Shown one piece after another: positions 15,539-23,600 of a stretch of DNA of 64,000 nucleotides. Each line of letters opens with the position of its first letter. Position 1 is the first letter of the stretch. The DNA comes from CBDCWT01 sp965223305 (lineage in GTDB: Bacteria; Planctomycetota; Planctomycetia; Pirellulales; Pirellulaceae). A program made the position numbers and the translations under genes. The stretch spans positions 1 through 64,000 of the forward strand of contig CBDCWT010000080.1 in NCBI GenBank assembly GCA_965223305.1, given 5' to 3'. The notes under the pieces were generated by a model. That model saw nothing but the letters and a program-made list of their open reading frames with translations. It had not been told where the DNA came from and did not search any database.

Positions 15539-16675
15539 ATGGAAAAGTTGCAGATCAATCCGAAGTTCCGGGACGCGCTCCCGCCGCTAACCGAGGAGCA
15601 GTTTGGGGGTCTTGAGCGGGACATCGTCAGTGCGGGTTTAGTCGAGGAGCCAATCCAAACTTGGCGCGACCAGATTATCAACGGCCACAATCGCTACGAG
15701 ATTGCGACGAAGCATGGCATCCCCTTTGACGTCAAGTGCCATAACTTTGTGTCTGAAGAGGAGGCGCTCGATTGGATCTACAGCCGGGCCGTCAATCAGC
15801 GGAACCTGACCCGTGAGCAAGAGCGGGAAGTGCGGGCGAAACAGTACCGCCACGAAAAACAAAAACAGGGCGGAAGCCGCGAAGGGTCGGGCAGAAAACC
15901 GTTGTCGCAAACGACTGGTAGCAATGGACATAAATCAAGTGGACAAATTGTCCACTTGAAAAAAGGCGACGCTCCGGCGGCCGAGAAAGTGGCGGCCGAA
16001 TCGGGGGTGAATGCCCGCACTGTCAGGCGCGACGAGAAGTGGCTGACCTCTGTCGAGAAGTTGTTTCCGAAGCTCCAGTCTCGCATCAAATCCGGCGAGC
16101 TGAAGATCCCGGACGCGACGGTGCATCTGCTGGCCACTGTGGACCACGCGACGCAGCAGGAGATTGCTCGGGACGTCCGAGTTGGAACCCACAAAAGCTT
16201 CAGCGAAGCCCTTACTTCGCGTGGTGCGGCTATCAAGCCGGCACAGCGCACCGCAACTGCGAGAAAGAGGAAGCCGTCTCCCGCTTCAGGGTACGTAGTA
16301 CACCGAAAACGAATAGACGAATGCGCGGGCCGCCTCGTCCGCGCGGTGTGCGGGATGACGAAAGCAGCCGGCAGCCTGCACAGCCAGGAGCACAGTAAGT
16401 GTACAGAGTTGTTTGGCGAATACTATGCCGCAGTGATGAGACTTATCCCGCCCGACACCGAATCGGTGACTCGCGACAATCCCAAGGGTGACAGTCGAGT
16501 CGCGATTGCCGAGTCCAGAATCGACGAGTGTCTCGAGACGATCTGTCGGCAGATAACACCGTGGTCCGAAGCTAAGGGGATGAGTGCACAGGATCGTGAC
16601 CGATTCATCAAGCAGACGAGTCAGTTATTCGATCTGTTCAACGAGTTCGCGGGATGCAGGAGCCAACCGAGATGA
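15539..16675 (+). CDS. ParB-like nuclease-domain protein carrying the hairpin module in frame
   Basis: 378 residues from ATG 15539 (AAGGAGGGG about ten bases upstream; a TTG lies just before). The N-terminal ParB/Sulfiredoxin-like domain has Asn-Gly-His-Asn-Arg-Tyr-Glu-Ile around residue 45 and an Asn-Gln-Arg-Asn-Leu-Thr-Arg-Glu-Gln segment. A Gly/Ser/Lys linker (about 110-145) is coded by the hairpin module R5. Then comes a helix-turn-helix (Glu-Lys-Val-Ala ... Val-Asn-Ala-Arg-Thr-Val-Arg-Arg-Asp). Phage ParB-like proteins act in DNA binding and regulation or as nucleases; which applies here is unknown. A decayed inverted copy lies at 11467-11949. Confidence 0.75.
   Translation: MEKLQINPKFRDALPPLTEEQFGGLERDIVSAGLVEEPIQTWRDQIINGHNRYEIATKHGIPFDVKCHNFVSEEEALDWIYSRAVNQRNLTREQEREVRAKQYRHEKQKQGGSREGSGRKPLSQTTGSNGHKSSGQIVHLKKGDAPAAEKVAAESGVNARTVRRDEKWLTSVEKLFPKLQSRIKSGELKIPDATVHLLATVDHATQQEIARDVRVGTHKSFSEALTSRGAAIKPAQRTATARKRKPSPASGYVVHRKRIDECAGRLVRAVCGMTKAAGSLHSQEHSKCTELFGEYYAAVMRLIPPDTESVTRDNPKGDSRVAIAESRIDECLETICRQITPWSEAKGMSAQDRDRFIKQTSQLFDLFNEFAGCRSQPR
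15931..15962 (+). repeat. Hairpin module R5 inside the ParB-like gene
   Basis: Arms CAAGTGGACA (15936-15945) and TGTCCACTTG (15949-15958), 3-base loop, flanked by ATAAATCAA and TTGAAAAAA as in R1-R4. The 40 bases upstream also align with the left part of R1, with a CAA codon where R1-R3 have TAA. Confidence 0.88.
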
Positions 16676-17064
16676 TCGCACCCAAAACCATTCAGGATTG
16701 CCGCATTTCACTCCGCGCTGAGCTCCAGCTGCAGCAGAAGCAGCTGGAAGAGCAGATGTCAGCCGAGATCGACATCCAGGAGCGGCTCGTCCTCGACATC
16801 ATGACCCACATCGTTGAGAGCGGATACACCTCCGATGAGGAGATGGACACACTCGAGCGCGAGTCAGCAGAGCTAGAACGACTCTATGATTTCCGGGCGC
16901 GCATCGCCCGATGTCACGCAGTGCTGGATTCATTCCATAAGTTCTTGGAAGCCGAGCCGCACGAACGCGACGAACGCGATCGGGAACTCCAGCGGGTGCT
17001 CAAAGCAGTTCAGGACATCCAACGACGACGCCCACCACCGTTGGCGGACGGACTCCAAGAATGA
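16672..17064 (+). CDS. Hypothetical coiled-coil phage protein
   Basis: The start at ATG 16672 overlaps the ParB-like stop (ATGA), with AGGAG nine bases upstream; an ATG at 16654 is an alternative. About 130 residues, nearly all charged helix with heptads of Leu/Glu/Gln, ending in a Pro/Arg tail. It overlaps the next gene by ATGA. The position just before the terminase small subunit suggests a packaging or scaffold role; this is inference. Confidence 0.55.
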   Translation: MIAPKTIQDCRISLRAELQLQQKQLEEQMSAEIDIQERLVLDIMTHIVESGYTSDEEMDTLERESAELERLYDFRARIARCHAVLDSFHKFLEAEPHERDERDRELQRVLKAVQDIQRRRPPPLADGLQE

Positions 17065-17753
17065 GTAACGAGTCCCCACACTCCCCCGAAGAACAGCAGA
17101 TCCGGATCGAAATAGAGCAGGTTCGAGCCGAATTACCGCCGGAAGTTGCGGCAAACGCTCGCGAAGGAGGCAGAATTGCTGCGGAAAAGGGACGAAATGA
17201 CCCCAGAACGTGCAATCTCAAAGATCTGAAAGTGTCTAAATCGAAAAAGCCAGCAATGAAACTCGCGGAACGCCGTGCGAAGGCTGGAGAGCTGTACCTC
17301 AACGGATACGATCAACGGCGAGTTGCAGAAGAACTGGGAGTCTCGATCAGCACTATCTCGAGGGACCTCGCCAAGCTGCACAAGCAGTGGATCACCGATA
17401 GTTCTGAGGCCGTCGACGCGATCAAAGCACGGGAGCTGCAGCGGATCGACCGCATTGAGCGAGAGGCATGGGGCGGATGGGAGTCGAGCCGAGCCGAGCG
17501 GTTTTTAGGGCGAGTAGCGTGGTGTGTCGAGACGCGACTTAAGCTGATTGGCGCGTTCGTAAACAAAGTCAGCCTCACGGATCCAACCGGGGAAGAGCCT
17601 TCGATCCGCTTTGACTTCAACAAGCTAAACGTGGACGAGTTGCGAGTACTGGTCCAGCTTTCTAAGCAGAGCGATCAGGGGAAGTCGACAGTCACGACCG
17701 TGGACGGAGCAGTGCTGGAGCACGCAGAGGAGGGCAAGGATGCCGCAGCCTGA
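17061..17753 (+). CDS. Terminase small subunit-like DNA-binding protein
   Basis: 230 residues. A disordered charged N-terminus is followed at about residues 65-110 by a helix-turn-helix (Lys-Ala-Gly-Glu-Leu-Tyr-Leu-Asn-Gly ... Ser-Ile-Ser-Thr-Ile-Ser-Arg-Asp), then a helical segment with Trp-Gly-Gly-Trp. It overlaps the large terminase start by 14 bases. That order and the HTH are what is expected of a small subunit, which recognises the packaging site. Confidence 0.65.
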   Translation: MSNESPHSPEEQQIRIEIEQVRAELPPEVAANAREGGRIAAEKGRNDPRTCNLKDLKVSKSKKPAMKLAERRAKAGELYLNGYDQRRVAEELGVSISTISRDLAKLHKQWITDSSEAVDAIKARELQRIDRIEREAWGGWESSRAERFLGRVAWCVETRLKLIGAFVNKVSLTDPTGEEPSIRFDFNKLNVDELRVLVQLSKQSDQGKSTVTTVDGAVLEHAEEGKDAAA

Positions 17754-19458
17754 ATCAATGGAACTCACGCGCGAGGAGCTTCGCGCGGCGCGGCGGGAGT
17801 TGTACCAACGCAGCCTGATCGAGTTCGCCAAAGAGTTCTGGCACGTCAATGAGCCGGGACGACCGCTTGAGTGGAATTGGCACCTCGACGCGGTCTGCGA
17901 ACACTTGGAGGCTGTCAGCCGGGGTGAGATTCGGCGGTTGGTGGTCAACATTCCGCCGCGAACGTCCAAGTCCTCTTTCGTGTCGGTGCTGTGGCCGTCA
18001 TGGGTCTGGGCCGGGGATCCCGGCCATCAGTTCCTCTGTGTCAGCCATGGATCCGATGTCGCAACTCGTGACACCCGCAAGATGCGCAACGTTGTCACTA
18101 GTCGGGAATTCCAGGAGCTGTGGGGACGCAAGGTCACTCTGGCCGGAGACCAGAATCAGAAGACACGGTTCGAGAACACGAAACGCGGGCACCGGATCTC
18201 GTACGGAATGACCTCGTCGTTCACCGGAGAAGGTGGGGACACGATCATCATCGACGACCCGATAGACCGGGATTCAGCCAAGAGCGAGGTAGAGCGCCAG
18301 GCGGCTATCGAGACGCTGGATGAGAAAATTAGCACCCGGCTGAACGACCCAGCCGCGTCGTCCATCGTGATGGTGATGCAGCGATTGCACGCCGAGGACC
18401 CAACTGGCCACGTGCTAGAACAAGGTGGTTGGGAACACTTGATGATCCCGATGCGGTACGAGCCGGGACACCCGCACCGGTCAAGAACGTCGCTGGGCTG
18501 GACCGATCCACGAACGGGGGACGCTGAACTGCTCTGGCCGGAGCGGTTTACACCGGAGGCAGTCGAGCGGTGGGAGAAGACGCTGGGGATCTACGGCACG
18601 GCCGGGCAACTCCAGCAACGCCCCGCTCCCCGAGGAGGTGGTCTGTTCCTGGTCGACAGGTTTGGGCTGATCGACGAATCCCGCCTACCAACGGAGTATG
18701 ACGCGGTGTGCCGGGGCTGGGACAAGGCAGCAACGTCATTGGACACTGCTGACTACTCAGTAGGAGTGTTGATGGCGAAGAAGGGGACTCGCTTCTTCGT
18801 GCTGCACGTAGCTCGCGGGCAATGGTCCCCCGCCAAAGTTGAGGCGATGATCGACCACTACGCCGAGCAGGACCAGCTAGAGTTTGGGGAACGAGTGAGG
18901 ATCAGAATCGAGCGAGAGGGTGGCGCTGCGGGGAAAACAGTTGAGGAGTTAACCACCCGGCGGCTGCAAGGCAAGAACATCCGGTTTGAGCTGGCCCGAG
19001 GATCGAAGGAGGATCGTGCCGAGCCGTTCGCCATCGCAGTCGAGAACCATCAGGTTCTAGTTGCCAAGTCGGCCTGGACCAAAGCCTTCCTTGATGAGCA
19101 TGCAACATTCCCGCTCGGCCGGCATGATGATCAGGTCGACGCGGCCGGGATTGCCTATCGGGAACTAGTGAGCCCGGTCCGGCGGCTCCGATTCGCAACC
19201 AATACGTCCAGCACTGGCACATCTAGCCTCGGACCGCAGAAGTGCACCAACGAATGGTGTCACATGTACCCACCACCGGGACGCGAGACTTGCTGCGACC
19301 TGTGCGCTCCAGGTGATGGCAGGCACACTCCTGAATGCTACGAGCACTCGCGCAAAGTGTTCAATTCGCTACCTGAGATACCGGACCCATACGACGGCGA
19401 GCGCAAGATCGTCATCCACGATCCTGACCGATCGGCTTGGGGGTATGCCCGACACTAA
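17740..19458 (+). CDS. terL: Phage terminase large subunit with cysteine-rich C-terminal extension
   Basis: 572 residues. The ATPase domain has a deviant Walker A (Asn-Ile-Pro-Pro-Arg-Thr-Ser-Lys-Ser-Ser, about 70-79) and Walker B (Asp-Thr-Ile-Ile-Ile-Asp-Asp-Pro, about 167-174). The nuclease domain has Gly-Trp-Asp-Lys-Ala and a His-Asp-Asp-Gln-Val-Asp-Ala motif, both standard for RNase-H-like terminase nucleases. It packages DNA into proheads. After the nuclease domain an extension of about 85 residues contains six cysteines in two Cys-x(2-4)-Cys groups plus His, a likely zinc site not usual for terminases. Confidence 0.88.
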   Translation: MPQPESMELTREELRAARRELYQRSLIEFAKEFWHVNEPGRPLEWNWHLDAVCEHLEAVSRGEIRRLVVNIPPRTSKSSFVSVLWPSWVWAGDPGHQFLCVSHGSDVATRDTRKMRNVVTSREFQELWGRKVTLAGDQNQKTRFENTKRGHRISYGMTSSFTGEGGDTIIIDDPIDRDSAKSEVERQAAIETLDEKISTRLNDPAASSIVMVMQRLHAEDPTGHVLEQGGWEHLMIPMRYEPGHPHRSRTSLGWTDPRTGDAELLWPERFTPEAVERWEKTLGIYGTAGQLQQRPAPRGGGLFLVDRFGLIDESRLPTEYDAVCRGWDKAATSLDTADYSVGVLMAKKGTRFFVLHVARGQWSPAKVEAMIDHYAEQDQLEFGERVRIRIEREGGAAGKTVEELTTRRLQGKNIRFELARGSKEDRAEPFAIAVENHQVLVAKSAWTKAFLDEHATFPLGRHDDQVDAAGIAYRELVSPVRRLRFATNTSSTGTSSLGPQKCTNEWCHMYPPPGRETCCDLCAPGDGRHTPECYEHSRKVFNSLPEIPDPYDGERKIVIHDPDRSAWGYARH

Positions 19459-19524
19459 CAAATCACTATTCGCCAACTGTGGATCCTGAGTTGGGAGGTT
19501 CGTTGTTATGAGAGGACGCAGTAT

Positions 19525-19767
19525 ATGGTCTCTAAAGCATTGGTTCCGAGCGAAGTTGCCAAAGTCCCCCGGCTCACCCTAACGCGGCAGGAGCTGGCCG
19601 ACTCATTTGGTGTCGGGGTCGGCACGATCGACAAGTGGAGGACGCAGTACGGACTCCCGTTCATCCGCCGTGAGTCTATGGTGTTGTTTCCGGTTTCGGT
19701 CGTCGATGCTTGGCTTGTCGAAAATTCGGAACGAAACACGCAAGATTCAACCGAATCCGCCGAATGA
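19525..19767 (+). CDS. Helix-turn-helix (excisionase-type) protein, 80 residues
   Basis: Motifs Leu-Thr-Arg-Gln-Glu-Leu-Ala-Asp-Ser-Phe-Gly-Val, Ile-Asp-Lys-Trp-Arg and Phe-Pro-Val-Ser-Val-Val-Asp-Ala-Trp-Leu mark an HTH_17-like domain. Near the integrase, such a protein is a good candidate excisionase (recombination directionality factor). It is followed by the promoter/operator of the XRE gene. Confidence 0.65.
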   Translation: MVSKALVPSEVAKVPRLTLTRQELADSFGVGVGTIDKWRTQYGLPFIRRESMVLFPVSVVDAWLVENSERNTQDSTESAE

Positions 19768-19768
19768 C

Positions 19769-19799
19769 ACTTGCTAGCCATTTTGGCAAGTAGTACAAT
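19769..19799 (+). promoter_or_regulatory. Promoter with overlapping operator for the XRE-integrase unit
   Basis: TTGCTA (19771-19776) and TACAAT (19794-19799), spaced 17 bases, form a good sigma70-type promoter nine bases before the XRE start codon. An inverted repeat ACTTGC (19769-19774)/GCAAGT (19786-19791) covers the -35 box and spacer. Binding there would block transcription, suggesting autoregulation by the XRE protein and joint control of the integrase. Confidence 0.6.
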
Positions 19800-19807
19800 A
19801 CGAGACG

Positions 19808-20020
19808 ATGGCAATGGAATTATTCAGCGATCAGCTCCGGGCCGCGATTGAGGCGGCAGATGTCAGCAGGTACCGGCTCTCTAAGTTGACCGGCGTCTCT
19901 CAAGGGCAGCTGTCCGGCTTCGTGCGCGGCACCAGAAAGCTATCGCTGGACACGATAGATCGACTGGCGGAAGAGCTCGGTTGGCAGCTAACGGTTCAGG
20001 CAAAGAGGAAGAAGAAGTAA
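19808..20020 (+). CDS. XRE-family regulator, 70 residues
   Basis: Single helix-turn-helix (Ser-Arg-Tyr-Arg-Leu-Ser-Lys-Leu-Thr-Gly-Val-Ser-Gln-Gly-Gln-Leu-Ser) followed by Leu-Asp-Thr-Ile-Asp-Arg-Leu-Ala-Glu-Glu-Leu-Gly, and a Lys/Arg tail. This small XRE type commonly sits directly before integrases in planctomycete elements. It lies 18 bases before the integrase, behind the operator at 19769. Confidence 0.75.
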   Translation: MAMELFSDQLRAAIEAADVSRYRLSKLTGVSQGQLSGFVRGTRKLSLDTIDRLAEELGWQLTVQAKRKKK

Positions 20021-20038
20021 CTAACATGAGGTAGTGTA

Positions 20039-21319
20039 ATGGCGAGTCTGTGTGCGGATCCGGGCGGCAAAAAGAGGATCTTAGTCAAATGTCGAGACGG
20101 CATTCGTCGGCCGATCCGGCTCGGCAAAATGTCGCTTCGGAAAGCCAGGTCCATCGAAGTCTACATCGGCGATCTGGAGTCCGCAGGGCTGGCTAACGCG
20201 ACACCGTCCAACGAGACCATGCGCTGGCTCCAGCACTTGAGCGATCAACTCTACGCCAAGATGGCAAGAATCGGACTGGTACCGCACCGCGACCGTGCCA
20301 CTCTGAAAGCGTTCCTCGACCGGTACATAAAAGGCCGCACTGATGTCAAAACGAACACCGTGAAGAAATACAAGTCGACCAGGAAGAGGCTCATCGAATT
20401 CTTCGGTGCGGAGAAGCCGCTTCGCGATATCACACAAGGCTGTGCCGACGATTTTCGGCTCCATGTCGCGGGCACTGTGAAGGAGGAAAACACGGTCCGC
20501 AAGCACATCGCCGTGGCCAAGTTGTTCTTCGGGGCTGCCAAGAAGCGGCGTCTGATCTCGGAAAACCCCTTTGAGGGCCAGGCCTCCGCCATCCGCCCGA
20601 ACCGCAAGCGTTTCTACTTCGTTTCAGTGGCAGAATCCATAAAGGTGCTGTCCGAGATGCGTGATAACGAGTGGCGTTTGATCTTCGTTCTGAGCCGCTA
20701 CGGTGGCCTGAGATGCCCGTCTGAGCACCTCGGGCTCCGATGGCAGGACATTGATTGGGAGCGGGGCAGGGTAACGGTCCACGCACCGAAGACCGAACAC
20801 CACGCGGGACACGAGTCGAGAGTGATTCCTTTGTTTCAGGAGATGCGCGAGCCGCTTGACATCGCATTCACCAACGCGGAGCCGGGAGCTGAGTTCGTTA
20901 TCCAGCGGCTCCGCTCAGGCAGTCAAAACTGGCGGACACAGATGAAACGCTTCATCACCCGAGCCGGGCTAAAACCGTGGCCGAAGATATTCCAGAATCT
21001 CCGCAGCACGCGACAAACGGAACTGGAGGAATTTCTTCCGTCGCATGCGGTCACGGCGTTCATGGGCAATTCTAGACCCGTAGCGGAGCGTCATTACCTT
21101 CAAGTGACCGATGCTCACTTCGAGCGCGCATGTTCGTTAAACAGTCTGGCGCAAAATCCGGCGCACCACATGGTCACATCTGGTCATATCTCGTCACGTG
21201 ACAAATTCGAAGACACTGCAAAAGTAGTGATACGTGACGAGGTGGTACGAGACGGGAACCAGGGAATAGCCGGAGCGGGACTCGAACCCGCACGAGGGAT
21301 ACCCCTCACAGGATTTTAA
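20039..21319 (+). CDS. int: Tyrosine recombinase/integrase
   Basis: 426 residues, with GAGGT upstream of ATG. SAM-like N-terminal domain (about 95-190) and catalytic domain: Gly-Gly-Leu-Arg (box I Arg), His-Ala-Pro-Lys-Thr (Lys), Leu-Arg-Ser-Thr-Arg (box II Arg; the usual box II His is Asn), Met-Gly-Asn-Ser (Gly-His-Ser in most) and Arg-His-Tyr-Leu-Gln (nucleophile Tyr). The last 17 or so residues (from Gly-Leu-Glu-Pro-Ala-Arg) are antisense tRNA-Leu sequence, so the gene runs through the att core and its 3' end is set by the host tRNA. Confidence 0.9.
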   Translation: MASLCADPGGKKRILVKCRDGIRRPIRLGKMSLRKARSIEVYIGDLESAGLANATPSNETMRWLQHLSDQLYAKMARIGLVPHRDRATLKAFLDRYIKGRTDVKTNTVKKYKSTRKRLIEFFGAEKPLRDITQGCADDFRLHVAGTVKEENTVRKHIAVAKLFFGAAKKRRLISENPFEGQASAIRPNRKRFYFVSVAESIKVLSEMRDNEWRLIFVLSRYGGLRCPSEHLGLRWQDIDWERGRVTVHAPKTEHHAGHESRVIPLFQEMREPLDIAFTNAEPGAEFVIQRLRSGSQNWRTQMKRFITRAGLKPWPKIFQNLRSTRQTELEEFLPSHAVTAFMGNSRPVAERHYLQVTDAHFERACSLNSLAQNPAHHMVTSGHISSRDKFEDTAKVVIRDEVVRDGNQGIAGAGLEPARGIPLTGF

Positions 21320-21352
21320 ATCCTGTGCGTCTGCCAATTCCGCCATCCGGCC
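21267..21352 (-). tRNA. tRNA-Leu (anticodon UAA), prophage attachment site
   Basis: 86 bases fold as a class II tRNA. The acceptor is GGCCGGA/TCCGGCT (1-72 is G-U), a D-arm has GGCGGAATTGGCAGACGC, and the anticodon arm CAGGA-TTTAAAA-TCCTG has TAA at the anticodon. A variable arm and a T-arm with GGTTCGAACCC follow. No CCA is encoded. Its 3' half coincides with the end of the integrase ORF, making it the chromosomal side of attR/attL. Confidence 0.93.
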
Positions 21353-21641
21353 AAGGTGGTTCAGCGTAACGAATCGCGTCGTTTCAGAACAGACTGCCGA
21401 AATAGTGCGCCATCACAGCGCCGTCATTCCAATTCCGGGGGTTGCCAAGTGCGGCGGACGCTGACGCTTTCGGCAACGGGGCTGAGAGGCCGAGGAGCAG
21501 GCGGCCAGGTTGCTGTCGGCGGTTGGCCACCGCAACGTACAATGCTCCGAGGCGCATTTGCCGGCGGATGAAGCCCGGCCTCTCCTCCGTGCCCTGCTGA
21601 CTTCCCAGCCGCAAGTGGTGTCACTGTTGTAGAATAGCGGT

Positions 21642-23372
21642 GTGAATCCGGCCGCCTATCTTCTTCCTATCATCGTGGTTGCCGTGGCGATGGCGATTCT
21701 GCAGTTGGTCGCCATTTGGGCCGGGGTCAGCCGGCGTTCTTGCTTTGTTCGGACTCTCGCAATTTGCCTCGTGTTGGCGACCATGTTGCCCATCCGGGCA
21801 CTCGAACCGATTGTCTGGCACGCGCTCGCCCTGCCTCTGACCGCCGTCTGTAGTCGCTGGCTTTGGCGGCGATTTGGCGACCAGCCGCCGGGAGAACGGG
21901 ACGAGCCTGGCGTTCGTTTCAGCCTGCAGAGTTTCTTCTTGTTTGTGCTGCTTGCGGGCGGACTTTCTGCGGTGGTGGCCCGACTGTGGCACGATGGCGG
22001 GGTTCCGCAATGGGAAAATGCCGTCCTCGTCGCATGCGGAGCGGTGATTTCGCAACTCTGTCTGTTAACAGTGCTGCGTCGTTGGTGGCGGTTATTGCCG
22101 CTGGCGGCCATCTTGCTCTTGGCCAGCGGCATCGGGGCCCTCGCGGCATGGGTGTTGGGCGTATCGGAGCGCTTGCAACTCACCAATATGTTTCCCGATA
22201 TGTTTCCCAGCACATACCATGTGCTGGGCCTGTGCAGCGCGGCATACGCCGTCATGGCAGCGGTCATCCTCGTGGTCCTGATGTTCGCTACGATGGGCCA
22301 GTCGGAACAGCGCCGCGTGGCAAACACTGGTCGAATCGGGCTGCTCGCCGTCGCGGTAGTTGTGTTGATTCCAATGAGCACTCTCTACTTCCAGATGCTG
22401 CAAGGTCCACCGCTTCCCACTGATCACCGTGCGGCCCCGAACAACTACAACGAGATCTCGAAACTTGTGCAGGAAGCCGTTCGGCTGAATCCCTCGGAGC
22501 TGGACTTGTTCTCGATGCGGCGGGGTCCATCACCAACCACCAGCCGGGAGTTGGAGCAACACTACGACGACCTGTTCGCCGTCTTACAGACACCGGGATA
22601 CGTGCCGCTGGACCTCCGTCGCGACACGACCCATCAATACATGATGAAGGTTGTCGGGGAAGAAACGGGGCAGTTTCGCAGTGTTTGTCGCATGTTCGAT
22701 GCCGAAAGCCAGTCGGCCACGGTCAACGGGAGGTTCGGCGATGCCGTCAATTACAGCCTGGCCAACGTCCAGATGGGAAACACCGTTTCCCGCGGTGGCA
22801 TCGCCATCCAAATGCTGAATGGCATTGCCATAGAAGGTTTCGGTACGTACCGGCTATGGAAGATTCACGCTGACCTGACCCCGGACGAACTGCGGAAGCT
22901 GGTCAAGGACTTGGAACGAATCCGCGCCGCACGCGAAGGCTACGAGTTGACGGCGGCCCGGGAATTCGCCTTCACTGATCGGACATACAACTGGATGCAT
23001 CGTTTATTGAGGGTCGTGAGCCGGTTCATCGGTTATGACCACGCCGCTCCGGTCATGAGCGTTTCGAGAACAGCTTACGATCGCCGGACTGCGGAGATGT
23101 CGTTGCTGCTGGCCGAATTGGCCGTGGCGGCGTACCGGAAGGAACACGGTGAGGCCCCCGATACGTTCGACCAGCTTGTGCCTGATTACCTCGCCACCGT
23201 GCCTCCCGATCCCTGGTCGGGCAAACCGGTCATCTTGCGAAAGACGGCCGACGGCGTTGTCGTCTACTCAGTCGGCCCCGATGGCAAGGACGACGGCGGC
23301 CGCTTTGGCGGCTACAGGAATGTGCTTACGAATCCCGGATTCGATTACGACCTGGGAGTTGCGGATCGTTAA
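21642..23372 (+). CDS. Planctomycete multi-span membrane protein with C-terminal pilin-like tail domain
   Basis: 576 residues from GTG 21642. About seven to eight hydrophobic spans lie in residues 1-255. A large soluble part follows, ending with Tyr-Arg-Lys-Glu-His-Gly ... Pro-Asp-x-Leu-Asp-x-Leu-type sequence, Pro-Pro-Asp-Pro-Trp-Ser-Gly-Lys-Pro and Tyr-Ser-Val-Gly-Pro-Asp-Gly-Lys-Asp-Asp-Gly-Gly. This tail occurs in many planctomycete proteins and resembles the C-terminal part of type II secretion pseudopilins. Function unknown. Host gene next to the integration site. Confidence 0.65.
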   Translation: MNPAAYLLPIIVVAVAMAILQLVAIWAGVSRRSCFVRTLAICLVLATMLPIRALEPIVWHALALPLTAVCSRWLWRRFGDQPPGERDEPGVRFSLQSFFLFVLLAGGLSAVVARLWHDGGVPQWENAVLVACGAVISQLCLLTVLRRWWRLLPLAAILLLASGIGALAAWVLGVSERLQLTNMFPDMFPSTYHVLGLCSAAYAVMAAVILVVLMFATMGQSEQRRVANTGRIGLLAVAVVVLIPMSTLYFQMLQGPPLPTDHRAAPNNYNEISKLVQEAVRLNPSELDLFSMRRGPSPTTSRELEQHYDDLFAVLQTPGYVPLDLRRDTTHQYMMKVVGEETGQFRSVCRMFDAESQSATVNGRFGDAVNYSLANVQMGNTVSRGGIAIQMLNGIAIEGFGTYRLWKIHADLTPDELRKLVKDLERIRAAREGYELTAAREFAFTDRTYNWMHRLLRVVSRFIGYDHAAPVMSVSRTAYDRRTAEMSLLLAELAVAAYRKEHGEAPDTFDQLVPDYLATVPPDPWSGKPVILRKTADGVVVYSVGPDGKDDGGRFGGYRNVLTNPGFDYDLGVADR

Positions 23373-23426
23373 TGAGGTGTGTGTTGGTGGACAAACCGTC
23401 CCACAATGGCAACGTGCTAACGTTAA

Positions 23427-23600
23427 CCCGAATTATTCATGAGCGATCTGCTGCGAGGTCGTAAGTCCATCCGTGGCTTCGTCATGCTTCACAATTCTCC
23501 CTCGACGTATTGCTTCAATACGCCTGCGGAAGAATTGCTCGCCTTCCTTGCCACGAACGTACTTACAACCTCTCGCCACGATCTTCATGAATAATCCGGG
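23427..23600 (+). mobile_element. MITE copy 1 (174 bp)
   Basis: Begins CCCGAATTATTCATGA and ends TCATGAATAATCCGGG (inverted termini), flanked by TTAA on both sides (23423-23426 and 23601-23604). No coding capacity; the interior is itself largely an imperfect inverted repeat with a GTATTGCTTCAATAC hairpin. The 4-bp duplication and termini fit a non-autonomous relative of an IS1380-like element, an inference. Copies 2 and 3 are the same length. Confidence 0.9.

Larger units (their letters stand above)
1..21319. mobile_element. Prophage or phage-like integrative element (right part; left end outside window)
   Basis: Phage-type genes fill this stretch: prohead-protease-like, tail and tape-measure-like proteins on the minus strand; HTH, primase-polymerase, ParB-like, small and large terminase and tyrosine integrase on the plus strand. 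The right boundary is the 3' half of a tRNA-Leu gene that the integrase ORF reads into. No portal, major capsid or lysis gene is recognisable here. They may lie to the left, or the element may be defective. The opposed orientation of the tail and terminase arms, and the decayed ParB-like copy between them, suggest past rearrangement. The phage nature is well supported; whether it is intact is not. Confidence 0.85.
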
